Origin: Betaproteobacteria bacterium | GTDB taxonomy: Bacteria > Pseudomonadota > Gammaproteobacteria > Burkholderiales > Burkholderiaceae_F | Assembly (NCBI GenBank): GCA_005882215.1 | Contig: VBCK01000165.1 | Span: 1 to 38,112 of the forward strand | Direction of reading: 5' to 3' | Length of the DNA: 38,112 nt | Shown: positions 18,376 to 26,347 of the stretch, one piece after another | Position numbering within the stretch: position 1 is the first letter of the stretch | Layout: each line of letters begins with the position of its first letter | Program-made: the position numbers and the translations under genes | Notes under the pieces: generated by a model | Databases searched by the model: none | What the model saw: only the letters and a program-made list of their open reading frames with translations | Told to the model about the DNA's origin: nothing

Positions 18376-18678
18376 ATGCTCAAGTACGCATTGTTCGCCC
18401 GCCTCGAAGCCAAGCCGGGCAAGGAAGGCGACGTGGCAAAGTTTCTTCAAACCGGATTGGAACTCGCCACCAGGGAGGCCGGAACACCGGTCTGGTTCGC
18501 CTTGAAACTGGGGCCCACCACGTTCGGGATATTCGATGCATTTGCCGACGAAGCAGGCCGGCAGGCTCATTTGACCGGCCCCATCGCGCAAGCGCTGATG
18601 GCGCAGGCTCCCACCTTGTTTTCGAAACCTCCCTCGATCGAGCGGCTCGACGTGCTGGGCGCCAAGATTCCGGCGTGA
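18376..18678 (+). CDS. Antibiotic biosynthesis monooxygenase (ABM) domain protein
   Basis: 100 residues forming a single ferredoxin-like ABM domain: LKYALFARLEAKPGKEGDVAKFL, then TPVWFALKLGPTTFGIFDAFADE and AHLTGPIAQALM. Such small dimers act on quinols or peroxides, or have unknown roles; key residues do not identify a substrate. The start at 18376 is set by AGGAG five or six bases upstream. About 145 bases without a gene precede it (18231-18375); that stretch shows no convincing promoter or hairpin. The DUF488 gene follows after 31 bases in the same direction. Confidence 0.85.
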   Translation: MLKYALFARLEAKPGKEGDVAKFLQTGLELATREAGTPVWFALKLGPTTFGIFDAFADEAGRQAHLTGPIAQALMAQAPTLFSKPPSIERLDVLGAKIPA

Positions 18679-18709
18679 GCCGCTCCGGGGCGATGCAAGG
18701 CGCGTTGCG

Positions 18710-19096
18710 ATGACCGTTTCGATCGTTCAGCTGGGCTCGCCGCGGGCGCCGGACGAAGGTCTTCGGATCGGAACGGTCAGACGGCCTCCGCGTGGGGTGC
18801 CCAAGGCGGATTACGCCGCTCGGGATTTCTACGACGTCTGGTTGCCTGCCCTGTCGCCGAGCGCGAATCTGGTCGCGCAAGGCAAGTCGGCGGTCGATTC
18901 CGCGTCGTGGCGGGGCTTCCGGCGCAAGTTCAGGACCGAGATGAACCAGCCCGACGCCGCAAGGATTCTCGATCTGCTGGCGGCGCTGTCGCACCGGGCG
19001 AATCTTGCGGTGGGTTGCTATTGCGAGGACGAAGCCCGCTGCCACCGCGGTGTGCTCAGGGAGCTGCTGGTCGAGCGGGGTGCAAGGGTCGCCTAG
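18710..19096 (+). CDS. DUF488 family protein
   Basis: 128 residues. The family signature is clear: FYDVWLPALSPS (40-51), WRGFRRKFRTEMNQPDA, and the C-terminal VGCYCEDEARCHRGVLRELL (101-120) with conserved Cys103, Cys105 and Cys111-His112. The function of DUF488 is not established. The Cys/His cluster could bind a metal or act as a thiol centre (inference). It lies 31 bases behind the ABM gene and about 55 bases before the toxin-antitoxin start, in the same direction. The ribosome-binding site is weak. Confidence 0.85.
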   Translation: MTVSIVQLGSPRAPDEGLRIGTVRRPPRGVPKADYAARDFYDVWLPALSPSANLVAQGKSAVDSASWRGFRRKFRTEMNQPDAARILDLLAALSHRANLAVGCYCEDEARCHRGVLRELLVERGARVA

Positions 19097-19112
19097 TTCG
19101 CGCGTCTACGAG

Positions 19113-19130
19113 GGGTGACAGTTGTCACCC
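19113..19130. promoter_or_regulatory. 18-bp palindromic operator of the toxin-antitoxin operon
   Basis: GGGTGACAGTTGTCACCC consists of two perfect eight-base arms around a two-base centre. It covers the -35 element and the start of the spacer. Phd/YefM antitoxins bind such palindromes upstream of their own gene and, with the toxin, repress the operon, so this is the expected autoregulatory site. Confidence 0.75.
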
Positions 19131-19143
19131 GAGAGGGTATTCT
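19115..19143 (+). promoter_or_regulatory. Sigma-70-type promoter of the toxin-antitoxin operon, near-leaderless
   Basis: GTGACA (19115-19120) and TATTCT (19138-19143) are spaced by 17 bases and match the consensus at five and four of six positions. The antitoxin ATG at 19152 is only eight bases beyond the -10 box, so the transcript would begin at, or one or two bases before, the start codon. No Shine-Dalgarno lies upstream of that ATG, which fits a leaderless message. Confidence 0.55.
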
Positions 19144-19151
19144 CCGTCTTC

Positions 19152-19451
19152 ATGAAGACCGTGACGATCCGCGATTTCCGTACGCGACCCAGGCAGGTTC
19201 GCGAGGCTCTGAAGCGCGAGCGTGAGGCCGTGCTCACTGCCAACGGACGCCCCGTCGCGGTCATGATCCCCGTCGATGCGGGATCGATCGATCAGACGAT
19301 CGAAACGCTGCGCCGCGCACGCGCCCTCGAAGCGATTCGGGCGATCCGGTCGGATGCCCAGCAGCGTGGCATGGGCCGGATGTCGGCCAAGGCCATCGAC
19401 GCGGTCATTGCGAAGACCCGCAAGGCGCGATCCCGCCGCGCCGCGGGATGA
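19152..19451 (+). CDS. Type II antitoxin, Phd/YefM-like
   Basis: 99 residues from ATG 19152. The N-terminal half has the Phd/YefM DNA-binding fold: VTIRDFRTRPRQVREALKR, then a turn and VLTANGRPVAVMIPVD, a typical antitoxin pattern. The C-terminal half is basic and helical (RRARALEAIRAIRSDAQQRG), the part expected to wrap the toxin. It neutralises the PIN nuclease encoded next, whose ATG overlaps this stop (ATGA). An open frame extends to a TTG at 19122, but that would lie inside the operator, so it is not used. Confidence 0.85.
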   Translation: MKTVTIRDFRTRPRQVREALKREREAVLTANGRPVAVMIPVDAGSIDQTIETLRRARALEAIRAIRSDAQQRGMGRMSAKAIDAVIAKTRKARSRRAAG

Positions 19452-19861
19452 GGGTCGTCCTCGACACCAACATCCTGGTCAGCGGGCTGCTTTCAGCCGT
19501 CGGGCCCCCCGGTTGGATCGTCGAAGCCGTGCTCGCCGGCGACCTGGAAATCGCCTTCGACGGAGCGATCCGGCAGGAGTACGAGGAGGTTCTGCGCCGC
19601 TCGGAGTTCGGATTTGCGCCTGCGCGGGTCGACGATGTACTGACGGCGCTTGATCAGTTCGGCCTCAACGTCGCGGCTGCGCCGCCATGGCCCGCCCCCC
19701 TGCCCGACCGCGACGACGAGTCTTTGCTGGCGGTTGCCCTGGCGAGCTCGAGCGTGTTGGTGACTGGAAACCTTCGTCACTTCCCATTGCGGGCAAGAGG
19801 AGGTGTCACCGTGCTCAGCCCCCGCGAGTTCGTCGACCGGCTGAGACTGAGCAAGCGATAG
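19448..19861 (+). CDS. PIN-domain ribonuclease toxin (COG1569-type)
   Basis: 137 residues. PIN-domain acidic residues are present: Asp6 in VVLDTNILVSG, Glu44/Glu46 in IRQEYEEVL, and the Asp cluster 87-90 in PDRDDESLLAVAL, followed by VTGN (Asn108). These would bind Mg2+ and cleave RNA. The group is annotated as putative toxin component of PIN family, usually paired with a Phd-like gene as here. All catalytic positions look intact, so the toxin should be active. It is translationally coupled to the antitoxin. dinB lies convergent 37 bases downstream. Confidence 0.87.
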   Translation: MRVVLDTNILVSGLLSAVGPPGWIVEAVLAGDLEIAFDGAIRQEYEEVLRRSEFGFAPARVDDVLTALDQFGLNVAAAPPWPAPLPDRDDESLLAVALASSSVLVTGNLRHFPLRARGGVTVLSPREFVDRLRLSKR

Positions 19862-19898
19862 GCCGGCCGCGCACCGCCGACGATCAGCAACAGTTCGG

Positions 19899-21068
19899 TC
19901 ATCGCGCGGACTCCTTCGCGTGGCTCAACGAATCGACCCGCACGCCGAGCAGACGGATGCGGCGATCCAGCTCGACCCGCTTCAGGCAGGTGCCTGCCGC
20001 CAGCCGGATCGCGCGCGCGTCGTCGGTCGGGGCATCGAGCGTGCGCGCGCGCGTGACCGTGCGGAAATCCTCGAAGCGCAGCTTCAGCCCCACCGTGCGG
20101 CCCACATAGTGCTTGCGCCGTAGATCGGCGCCGACCTGCGCGCACAGCTCGGTGAAGATGCGACCGAGCGCGGCGCGGTCGCGCACCGGGTGCAGGTCGC
20201 GGTCGAACGTGGTCTCGCGGCTGATCGACTTGGGCTCGCTGACCACCTGAACTTCGCTCGCATCGCTGCCGTGCGAGGCCTCGTGGAGCCAGCGACCGTG
20301 GCTGGCACCGAAATTGGCCGCCAGCCAGGCCGGGTCCGCGTGCGCCAGATCCCCGATGGTCCGGATCCCGAGCAGCTCCAGGCGCACATTGGCCTTCGGT
20401 CCGACGCCGTTGAGGCGCCGCACCGCTAGGGGCCAGATTCGCGAGGCGATGTCCGCCTCGGTGACCACGGTCAGCCCGTCCGGCTTGTCGAGCTCGGACG
20501 CCAGCTTGGCCAGCAGCTTGTTCGGCGCCAGACCGATCGAGCAGGTCAGTCCCGTCGCGGACCGCACCGCGTGCTTCAATTCCGCAGCCACTTCGCGCGC
20601 GCACCACCAGGCGTCCTCGATCGATTCGATCCGGGGAACGACCTCCTCGGTCAGATCCAGGTAGATCTCGTCGATGCCCCGATCCTCCACCCGGGGAGCG
20701 ACTGCCCTGGCGGCTGCCTTGAACAGCCTCGAGTAGCGCCGGTACTGATCGAAGTCGGCCGGCAGCAGCACCGCATCGGGCGCCAGGTGCGCGGCCTTCA
20801 TCAGCCCCATCGCCGAATGCACGCCGAGCTCACGCGCCTCGTAGGTTGCGGTGGTGGCGACGCCACGCCCGCTGTAGTCGCGCAGCCGCGCGAAGCGGCG
20901 CTGCGACTGGCCGGTGGCTGGATCGATCACGGTGACCGGTTGATGGGCGTGCCAACCGCCCACGACGACCGGCAGTCCGTGCAACTCGGGGTAGCGCAGC
21001 AGCTCGACCGACGCGAAGAACGCGTCCATGTCGAGGTGGGCGATAATTCGCGGTGCACTCGCAGTCAT
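19899..21068 (-). CDS. dinB: DNA polymerase IV (DinB), Y-family
   Basis: 389 residues. Catalytic motifs are HLDMDAFFASVE (Asp13, Asp15) and GIDEIYLDLT (Asp133, Glu134), then the helix-hairpin-helix GVGPKANVRLELLGI and the little-finger domain. DinB carries out error-prone translesion synthesis. Compared with E. coli DinB there is an insertion of about 25 residues between VVVGG and GVATTATYEAREL (about 38-68), in the fingers region, a variation I associate with burkholderial DinB. The usual SIDEAYLD is GIDEIYLD here, with metal ligands intact. No LexA-type CTGT-N8-ACAG box is seen upstream. Confidence 0.92.
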   Translation of the reverse strand: MTASAPRIIAHLDMDAFFASVELLRYPELHGLPVVVGGWHAHQPVTVIDPATGQSQRRFARLRDYSGRGVATTATYEARELGVHSAMGLMKAAHLAPDAVLLPADFDQYRRYSRLFKAAARAVAPRVEDRGIDEIYLDLTEEVVPRIESIEDAWWCAREVAAELKHAVRSATGLTCSIGLAPNKLLAKLASELDKPDGLTVVTEADIASRIWPLAVRRLNGVGPKANVRLELLGIRTIGDLAHADPAWLAANFGASHGRWLHEASHGSDASEVQVVSEPKSISRETTFDRDLHPVRDRAALGRIFTELCAQVGADLRRKHYVGRTVGLKLRFEDFRTVTRARTLDAPTDDARAIRLAAGTCLKRVELDRRIRLLGVRVDSLSHAKESAR

Positions 21069-21127
21069 GGGGTGCCTGAAACCACTCGACGAGTTTACGT
21101 GCGCAAATTCCTCCGAGGCCCATTCCG

Positions 21128-21511
21128 ATGAGCGATTTCAACAGCCAGCATAATCGAGCGGTCTGGTTCGACATCCCCACGATCGACCTGGAACGCGCGG
21201 CCTCGTTCTATCGCGCCGTGCTCGGGATCCAGATGCACCGTGAGCAGTTCCAGGACAGCGCCTTTTACGTGCTCGACCATGCCGGCGGCAACGGCGGCTG
21301 TCTCGTCACCAGCCCGCCGGAAGTCGGCGCGGGCGGAGTTCTGGTGTACCTGAACGTGGACGGCCGGATCCGCGAGGCGGTCAAACAGGCCGGGCAGCGC
21401 GGCGGGAAAATTCTCGAGCCGATCCATCCGATCGGCCCGCATGGCTTCCGCGCGATCGTGCTGGATTGCGAGGGCAACCGGGTCGCGCTGCATTCTCAGC
21501 GCGACACCTGA
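21128..21511 (+). CDS. VOC (glyoxalase/bleomycin-resistance fold) protein
   Basis: 127 residues. VWFDIPTIDLERAASFYRAVLG is the start of a typical VOC module, and later strands include GGCLVTSPP, GVLVYLNVDG and FRAIVLDCEGNRVALHS, the last with a Glu where VOC enzymes hold a metal. This subgroup (YciA/PhnB-like small VOC proteins) mostly has no known substrate. It is divergent from dinB (59 bases between starts) and ends two bases before the convergent cca stop. Confidence 0.87.
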   Translation: MSDFNSQHNRAVWFDIPTIDLERAASFYRAVLGIQMHREQFQDSAFYVLDHAGGNGGCLVTSPPEVGAGGVLVYLNVDGRIREAVKQAGQRGGKILEPIHPIGPHGFRAIVLDCEGNRVALHSQRDT

Positions 21512-21513
21512 TA

Positions 21514-22590
21514 TCAGAGACGACTGAGCTGCGCCAGGCGCGCCTCGCGCAGCGCGCGCGCGATCGCCACCGGATCGTCTTCGTGCCGCGCGGCGATGGC
21601 TCCGGCATCGATCCGTCGCACTGCGGCCAGCGCCGAGCGCCAGGCGTCTGCGGGCGAGCCGGTCAGCGTCTCGAAGGCGGCCAGCAGCAACTCGAACCGC
21701 TCCGGGCGCCGCATTGCGTCAGCCCGCTCCAGCACCTGCAGGCGTTCCAGCGCGGTGGCGGCGCGTTCCAGACCTGGGCGTAGCTCGATCAGCAGGCGCG
21801 CCAGTTGCACGCTGTCCTGGTCCGCGCGCAACCGGCTCAACAGTTGATCCAGCGCCTCGGTCGAAGGCAGACCGCTCGCCAGGATCGCAAACCGTGCCGC
21901 CAGCGGCAGCCCCCGATCAGCCGCGCGGTCCAGCGCGGCGAGCACGTCGGGGCCAGCGGCAAGCTGCGGCGCCCAGCGCTGCGGCAGCCCGCACTGGTAG
22001 AGCACCTCGATCATCCGGGACGGACGCGCTTCCAGCAGCCCGCGCGCCAGCTCCTGCCAGGCCCGCTCGGGCACCAGCGCGTCGGCCTCGCCCTGTTGCA
22101 CGATGCGGCGCGCCAGCTCCAGCGTTTCGGGAGCGATGCCGAAGTCGGAAAAACGGGCCGCGAATCGAGCCAGCCGCAGGATCCGGACCGGATCCTCGAC
22201 GAATGCCGGTCCCACGTGCCGCAGCACGCGCGCCCGCAGGTCGCTCTGCCCGCCGAACGGGTCGATCAGTCGACCCTCGTGATCGAGCGCCATCGCGTTG
22301 ATCGTCAGATCGCGGCGGCCCAGGTCCTGCTCGAGCGTCACATCGGGGGCGGCGTGCACGACGAAACCGCGATAGCCCGGAGCCGACTTGCGCTCGGTTC
22401 GGGCCAGCGCGTACTCCTCGTGGGTCTGCGGATGAAGAAACACCGGGAAGTCCCGGCCGACGGGTCGGAAGCCGAGCGCAAGCATCTCATCCGGTGTGCC
22501 GCCGACGACCACCCAATCGCGATCGCCCTCGCCGTGCGGCCGCCCCAGCAGCTGGTCGCGCACCCAACCGCCGACCGTGTAGACCTGCAT
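21514..22590 (-). CDS. cca: CCA-adding tRNA nucleotidyltransferase with degenerate HD domain
   Basis: 358 residues. The class II nucleotidyltransferase head is complete: [21 protein letters not shown] with the metal Asp pair, [15 protein letters not shown] and [16 protein letters not shown]. It adds or repairs the 3' CCA of tRNA. E. coli-type enzymes are about 410 residues and carry an HD phosphohydrolase domain. Here the aligned region (about 225-280) reads [19 protein letters not shown] where the family has RFATLCHDLGKG and a His-rich loop, so the HD metal ligands are missing and only the scaffold remains. The phosphatase/phosphodiesterase activities should be absent. The start overlaps the stop of the upstream gene by one base. 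Confidence 0.92.
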   Translation of the reverse strand: MQVYTVGGWVRDQLLGRPHGEGDRDWVVVGGTPDEMLALGFRPVGRDFPVFLHPQTHEEYALARTERKSAPGYRGFVVHAAPDVTLEQDLGRRDLTINAMALDHEGRLIDPFGGQSDLRARVLRHVGPAFVEDPVRILRLARFAARFSDFGIAPETLELARRIVQQGEADALVPERAWQELARGLLEARPSRMIEVLYQCGLPQRWAPQLAAGPDVLAALDRAADRGLPLAARFAILASGLPSTEALDQLLSRLRADQDSVQLARLLIELRPGLERAATALERLQVLERADAMRRPERFELLLAAFETLTGSPADAWRSALAAVRRIDAGAIAARHEDDPVAIARALREARLAQLSRL

Positions 22591-23570
22591 CAGCGGCGCG
22601 CGCGAGCGCGATAGCCGCTGAAACGCGTGCGTGGGTGCAGCCCGGCCAGATACAGCACCGCTTCGGGCTCCATCGGCGTGGGACGGATGCCCAACTCCGG
22701 TGCGGGCCAGTACGGCTGCCGCGACGCGACACTGTCGATCTTCAGCGAATCGAGGTTGTCGCGCGACATCACCGGCCCGCCCGGCAGGTGTTCGAACACC
22801 CAGGCCATCAGTTTCGCCAGCAGATCCGGCAGACCCAGCACGGGGCGCGGATGGCCGCTTGCGCGCGCCGCAAACTTGACCAGCTCGCGCAGCGTGTAGA
22901 TGCGTGGGCCGCATAGCTCGTAGGTGCGCCCATACGTTTCGACGCTGTCGAGCGCATTGACGATGGCCGACGCGACGTCGGCAACCCAGACCGGCTGAAA
23001 GCGGGTGCCGGCCCGGCCGACCGCCAGCACCGGAAGCCAGCGGGCCATGTGCGCGAACAGATTCAGGAACCGGTCCTCGCGCCCGAACACGACCGACGGC
23101 CGCAATACGGTCGTCTCGACCAGCGACGAGGCCTGCGCGGCGCGCTCGCCGTCGCCCTTGCTGCGCAGGTACATCGAAGGTCCCTTCGGATCGGCCCCGA
23201 GCGCGCTCATATGCAGCAGACGCCGTACACCGTAGCGCTCGCAAGCGGCCACGATCCGGCGCGGAAGCTCGACGTGGGCCTGCAGGAACTGCGAGCCGTA
23301 CGAAGCGCTCGCGGCCGGTGGATAGTTGCCGTGCAGGATCCCGACCAGGTTGATCACGGCATCGCAGTCGGCCACCAGGCGGCCGAGGGTGACCGGGTCG
23401 TGTACGTCCGCCTCGATCACTTCCGCCGTCGGCAGCAAGATCAATTCCTTGATCCGGTCGCGACGCCGCGTCGGAATCACCACGCTCGCCACGCGCGCAA
23501 CCAGCCGGTCGACCACGTAGTGACCGATGAATCCGCCGCCGCCCAGCACCAGGATCCGTTGATGTTTCAT
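22590..23570 (-). CDS. NDUFA9-like NAD(P)H-binding protein (complex I 39-kDa family)
   Basis: 326 residues of the extended/atypical SDR type. The nucleotide site is [13 protein letters not shown] (8-20), followed by a basic TRRRDR that would favour NADPH. Later motifs include [27 protein letters not shown] (the Tyr/Lys positions of SDRs) and [13 protein letters not shown]. This matches the bacterial homologues of the complex I accessory subunit NDUFA9. In bacteria it is not a fixed part of complex I and may simply reduce quinone or sugar nucleotides. It is followed with a one-base overlap by cca; slt lies 79 bases further upstream on the coordinate scale's left-to-right order and is transcribed the same way. 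Confidence 0.87.
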   Translation of the reverse strand: MKHQRILVLGGGGFIGHYVVDRLVARVASVVIPTRRRDRIKELILLPTAEVIEADVHDPVTLGRLVADCDAVINLVGILHGNYPPAASASYGSQFLQAHVELPRRIVAACERYGVRRLLHMSALGADPKGPSMYLRSKGDGERAAQASSLVETTVLRPSVVFGREDRFLNLFAHMARWLPVLAVGRAGTRFQPVWVADVASAIVNALDSVETYGRTYELCGPRIYTLRELVKFAARASGHPRPVLGLPDLLAKLMAWVFEHLPGGPVMSRDNLDSLKIDSVASRQPYWPAPELGIRPTPMEPEAVLYLAGLHPRTRFSGYRARARR

Positions 23571-23649
23571 GGCTGTCGAAGTCCGATCGATGGGCGGGGG
23601 CCAGGCACGTGTGATTCTAAGCGCGCCGCGATGCGCGCGCCGCGCCGGC

Positions 23650-25689
23650 TCAGGGCAGGTCGGTGTCGGCCGGCATGTTGGACGACACCGGTCTGAGCAG
23701 CGACTTCAGGTCCACGCCCGTGCGGCCTTCCAGAGCGGCGTAGATCATCGTGTTGAGCAGCACTCTTTGCACGTAATTGCGCGTTTCGTTCAGAGGGATC
23801 GTTTCGACGAAAACGGCGCCATCCATCGGCGCCTTCAGCGTGGCGCGCCACTGTCGCAGGCGGCGCGGGCCCGCGTTGTAGGCGGCCGAAGCGAGCAGCG
23901 CCTCTCCGCCCTGATCGTCGTACACCAGCTTCAGATAGGTCGCACCGAGACGCAGATTGACGTCGGCCTCGTTGATCCGGGACGGCTGATAGTCCTGCAA
24001 GCCGATGCGCCGCGCGACGTAGCCCGCCGTTCGCGGCAGCAACTGCATCAGGCCCTGGGCCCCCGATCCGGATCGCGCGTCCTCCACGAAGCGCGACTCC
24101 TGGCGGATCAGCCCGTAGATCCAGGACTGGTCGATCCCGAGCGACTGCGCGAGCTCGGACAGGGTGCGCCGGTACGGCGTCGGAAAACGCTGCTGCAAAT
24201 CGACCTCGCTGCGCGCGCGGTCGGAGGTCGCGATCATCCGGTCCAGCACGCCTTGACGGCGCGCGTATTCAGCGGCGGCGCGCAGCTCGTGGTCGTTCAT
24301 TCCGCGCAGCTGCCAGCTCCACTCGTGATTGCCCTCTTCGCGCAGACCGAGCCGGTACAACTTCAAGGCCCGGACGAATCCGGGGCGGGCCTCCATCGCG
24401 GCAATTTCTTCCTCGCCGATCGGTGGCGGTGCCGCGGGCAGCTCGAGCGGTCGCCCGATCTCCTCGGCGGCCAGCCGGGGATAGAAGCCGAACGCGCCGG
24501 CGATCGATTCGAAGCGCTGCCGAGCGCCCGCGATGTCGCCGCGCGCCATCCGCGCGCGCCCATCCCAGTAAGTCCAGACCGCTTCGTGCTGCTGGTCGGC
24601 CGTCATCCGGGCCAGCGCGTTGCCCAGCTCGGACCAGTCGGGTCCGCCGGGCGCGTGCAGCGCGGCGCGGGCCTGCCATTCGAGTGTCTCGCCCGAGCGG
24701 GAAAAGCCCGCCTCGGGGGCAAGCTCGGGTCCGGCCCGCCGGAACCACTCTTGCGCCTGCGGCAGCAGCTTCATCGTCGCGATTTCGCCCAGGCGGCCCC
24801 ACAGCACGCCTCGCTGATGCGGCGTCAGGGCCGGGTCGAGCCGTTCAGCCAGCTCGCCCGCGCGCGGCGGATTCTCGCGCGCCAGCAGCGTGATCGCGAT
24901 CAAGGCGATCTCACGATGGGCCGAACCCAGATCGCGTTCGCGCGCGGCCAGCCAATCGCCCGGATGGTCGAGCGCCTGTCGCACCTGCGCCAGCGTCGAT
25001 TCGTCCAGCCGGGCCAGGCTCGAGCGCGCGGCGGCGATCTGGCCGCGGCCGATCAGCGCGCGCAGGCGCTCCCAGATCGACAGGCGGCCGTCGTCGATCA
25101 GCCGTTCGGCCAGCGCCGTGCAACCGTCGCCGCCGGGGTCGGCGGTGGAGCTGAGCTGGCGACGCGCCTCGCGCGCCAGCTCGTCGCGGCGTCCCCCCGC
25201 CTCCAGCGCGTAGCCGGTCAGCGTCGCATAGCAGCGGATCTGCAGGTCATCGCGATTCCAGATCTGCTCGCGCAGTTGCCCCTGGAACGTCGCGTAGTCG
25301 CCGCGCGCACCCAGCGCGAGCAGCCAGTCGGCACGCAGACGGTCGGCGAGATAGGTTCCCGGATAGCGCTCGAAGAATGCGCGCACCGCGGCGGCATCGT
25401 CTTCGCCGGTGCGCGCCTGCAGCGAAACTTTCCAGTACTCGTAGTACGTCTCGAGCAGGTGGCCGGCGATGCGCGGCGCCAGCGACACCAGCAGATCGCG
25501 ATCGCCGTTGCGGGCTGCCTCGCGTGCCTCCAGCAGCGCTTCGTCGGACGGAACCGACGGCGCAGCCGAAGACGCTTCGGCCGGTGCCTGATCGCGGCCA
25601 GACGGCTGCGCGTCAGCGCGGCACGCAACACCCAGCGCGATCGCCACCGTGATTAAACTAGCCACCCACTGCATACACGGTACTGCCAT
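23650..25689 (-). CDS. slt: Soluble lytic murein transglycosylase (Slt70-like)
   Basis: 679 residues. A signal peptide (ASLITVAIALGVACRADA) directs it to the periplasm. A long alpha-superhelical region (about 40-500) forms the doughnut of Slt70, then the goose-lysozyme-like catalytic domain: WIYGLIRQESRF with the catalytic Glu near residue 527, SGAQGLMQLLP, and AYNAGPRRLRQW. It cuts peptidoglycan between MurNAc and GlcNAc, releasing 1,6-anhydro products. Two in-frame ATGs (25689 and 25674) are possible; neither has a strong ribosome-binding site. It is divergent from the 5-FTHF cyclo-ligase gene with 44 bases between the starts. Confidence 0.92.
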   Translation of the reverse strand: MAVPCMQWVASLITVAIALGVACRADAQPSGRDQAPAEASSAAPSVPSDEALLEAREAARNGDRDLLVSLAPRIAGHLLETYYEYWKVSLQARTGEDDAAAVRAFFERYPGTYLADRLRADWLLALGARGDYATFQGQLREQIWNRDDLQIRCYATLTGYALEAGGRRDELAREARRQLSSTADPGGDGCTALAERLIDDGRLSIWERLRALIGRGQIAAARSSLARLDESTLAQVRQALDHPGDWLAARERDLGSAHREIALIAITLLARENPPRAGELAERLDPALTPHQRGVLWGRLGEIATMKLLPQAQEWFRRAGPELAPEAGFSRSGETLEWQARAALHAPGGPDWSELGNALARMTADQQHEAVWTYWDGRARMARGDIAGARQRFESIAGAFGFYPRLAAEEIGRPLELPAAPPPIGEEEIAAMEARPGFVRALKLYRLGLREEGNHEWSWQLRGMNDHELRAAAEYARRQGVLDRMIATSDRARSEVDLQQRFPTPYRRTLSELAQSLGIDQSWIYGLIRQESRFVEDARSGSGAQGLMQLLPRTAGYVARRIGLQDYQPSRINEADVNLRLGATYLKLVYDDQGGEALLASAAYNAGPRRLRQWRATLKAPMDGAVFVETIPLNETRNYVQRVLLNTMIYAALEGRTGVDLKSLLRPVSSNMPADTDLP

Positions 25690-25733
25690 CGTTCACTGTG
25701 GCTGTCAGGCTAGCACAGCCGCAGCCGCCGACA

Positions 25734-26342
25734 ATGATCGAAATGAAGGCAAGCCCGCCCGAATCGGGGCCGCCAGCGGCCCGTCCGAAGCGCTACGTGG
25801 ACCCGCTGCGCGCGCAGTGGCGTCGCGAACTGCGCGCGGCGCGCGACGCGCTGGCCGATCGAACGCAGCGCGAGACGCAGCTTCTGGCGCGGGTCGAACA
25901 ATGGCTCCAGAGCGTCGATGTGAGCCGGCTGGGCTTCTTCTGGCCGACACGGGCCGAGCCCGACTTGTCGGCTCTGGTGGGGCGGTGGCTGCAGGCGCAC
26001 CCGTCGCGCATCGCGGCGCTGCCGGTGATCGACGGCGAGCTGCTGCGTTTTGCCCCGTGGTCGCCCGGCACCGCGCTGGTGTCGGGTCCGTTCGACGTCC
26101 AGATTCCCGATACGGAGCAACGGATCGATCCGCAATTGCTGTTGATCCCGTGCGTGGGCATCGATCGCCTGCGTTACCGGCTGGGCTATGGCGGCGGCTA
26201 CTACGACCGCACGCTGGCGGCGATGTCACCGCGCCCGATCACGGTCGGCGTCGGTTTCGATTGCGCAAGAATCGAAACGATCGATCCGAAGCCGCACGAT
26301 CTGAGGCTGGATGTGGCGATGACGGAGTCAGGCGCCTGGTAG
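25734..26342 (+). CDS. 5-formyltetrahydrofolate cyclo-ligase
   Basis: 202 residues from ATG 25734. The N-terminal region has the ATP-side basic motif LRAQWRRELRAARDAL, and the C-terminal signature LGYGGGYYDRTL (about 159-170) with LLLIPCVGID before it is diagnostic of the family. The enzyme turns 5-formyl-THF into 5,10-methenyl-THF and returns a storage folate to the one-carbon pool. Alternative starts are GTG 25698 and ATG 25743. It ends five bases before the convergent LysR stop. Confidence 0.9.
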   Translation: MIEMKASPPESGPPAARPKRYVDPLRAQWRRELRAARDALADRTQRETQLLARVEQWLQSVDVSRLGFFWPTRAEPDLSALVGRWLQAHPSRIAALPVIDGELLRFAPWSPGTALVSGPFDVQIPDTEQRIDPQLLLIPCVGIDRLRYRLGYGGGYYDRTLAAMSPRPITVGVGFDCARIETIDPKPHDLRLDVAMTESGAW

Positions 26343-26347
26343 CAACG

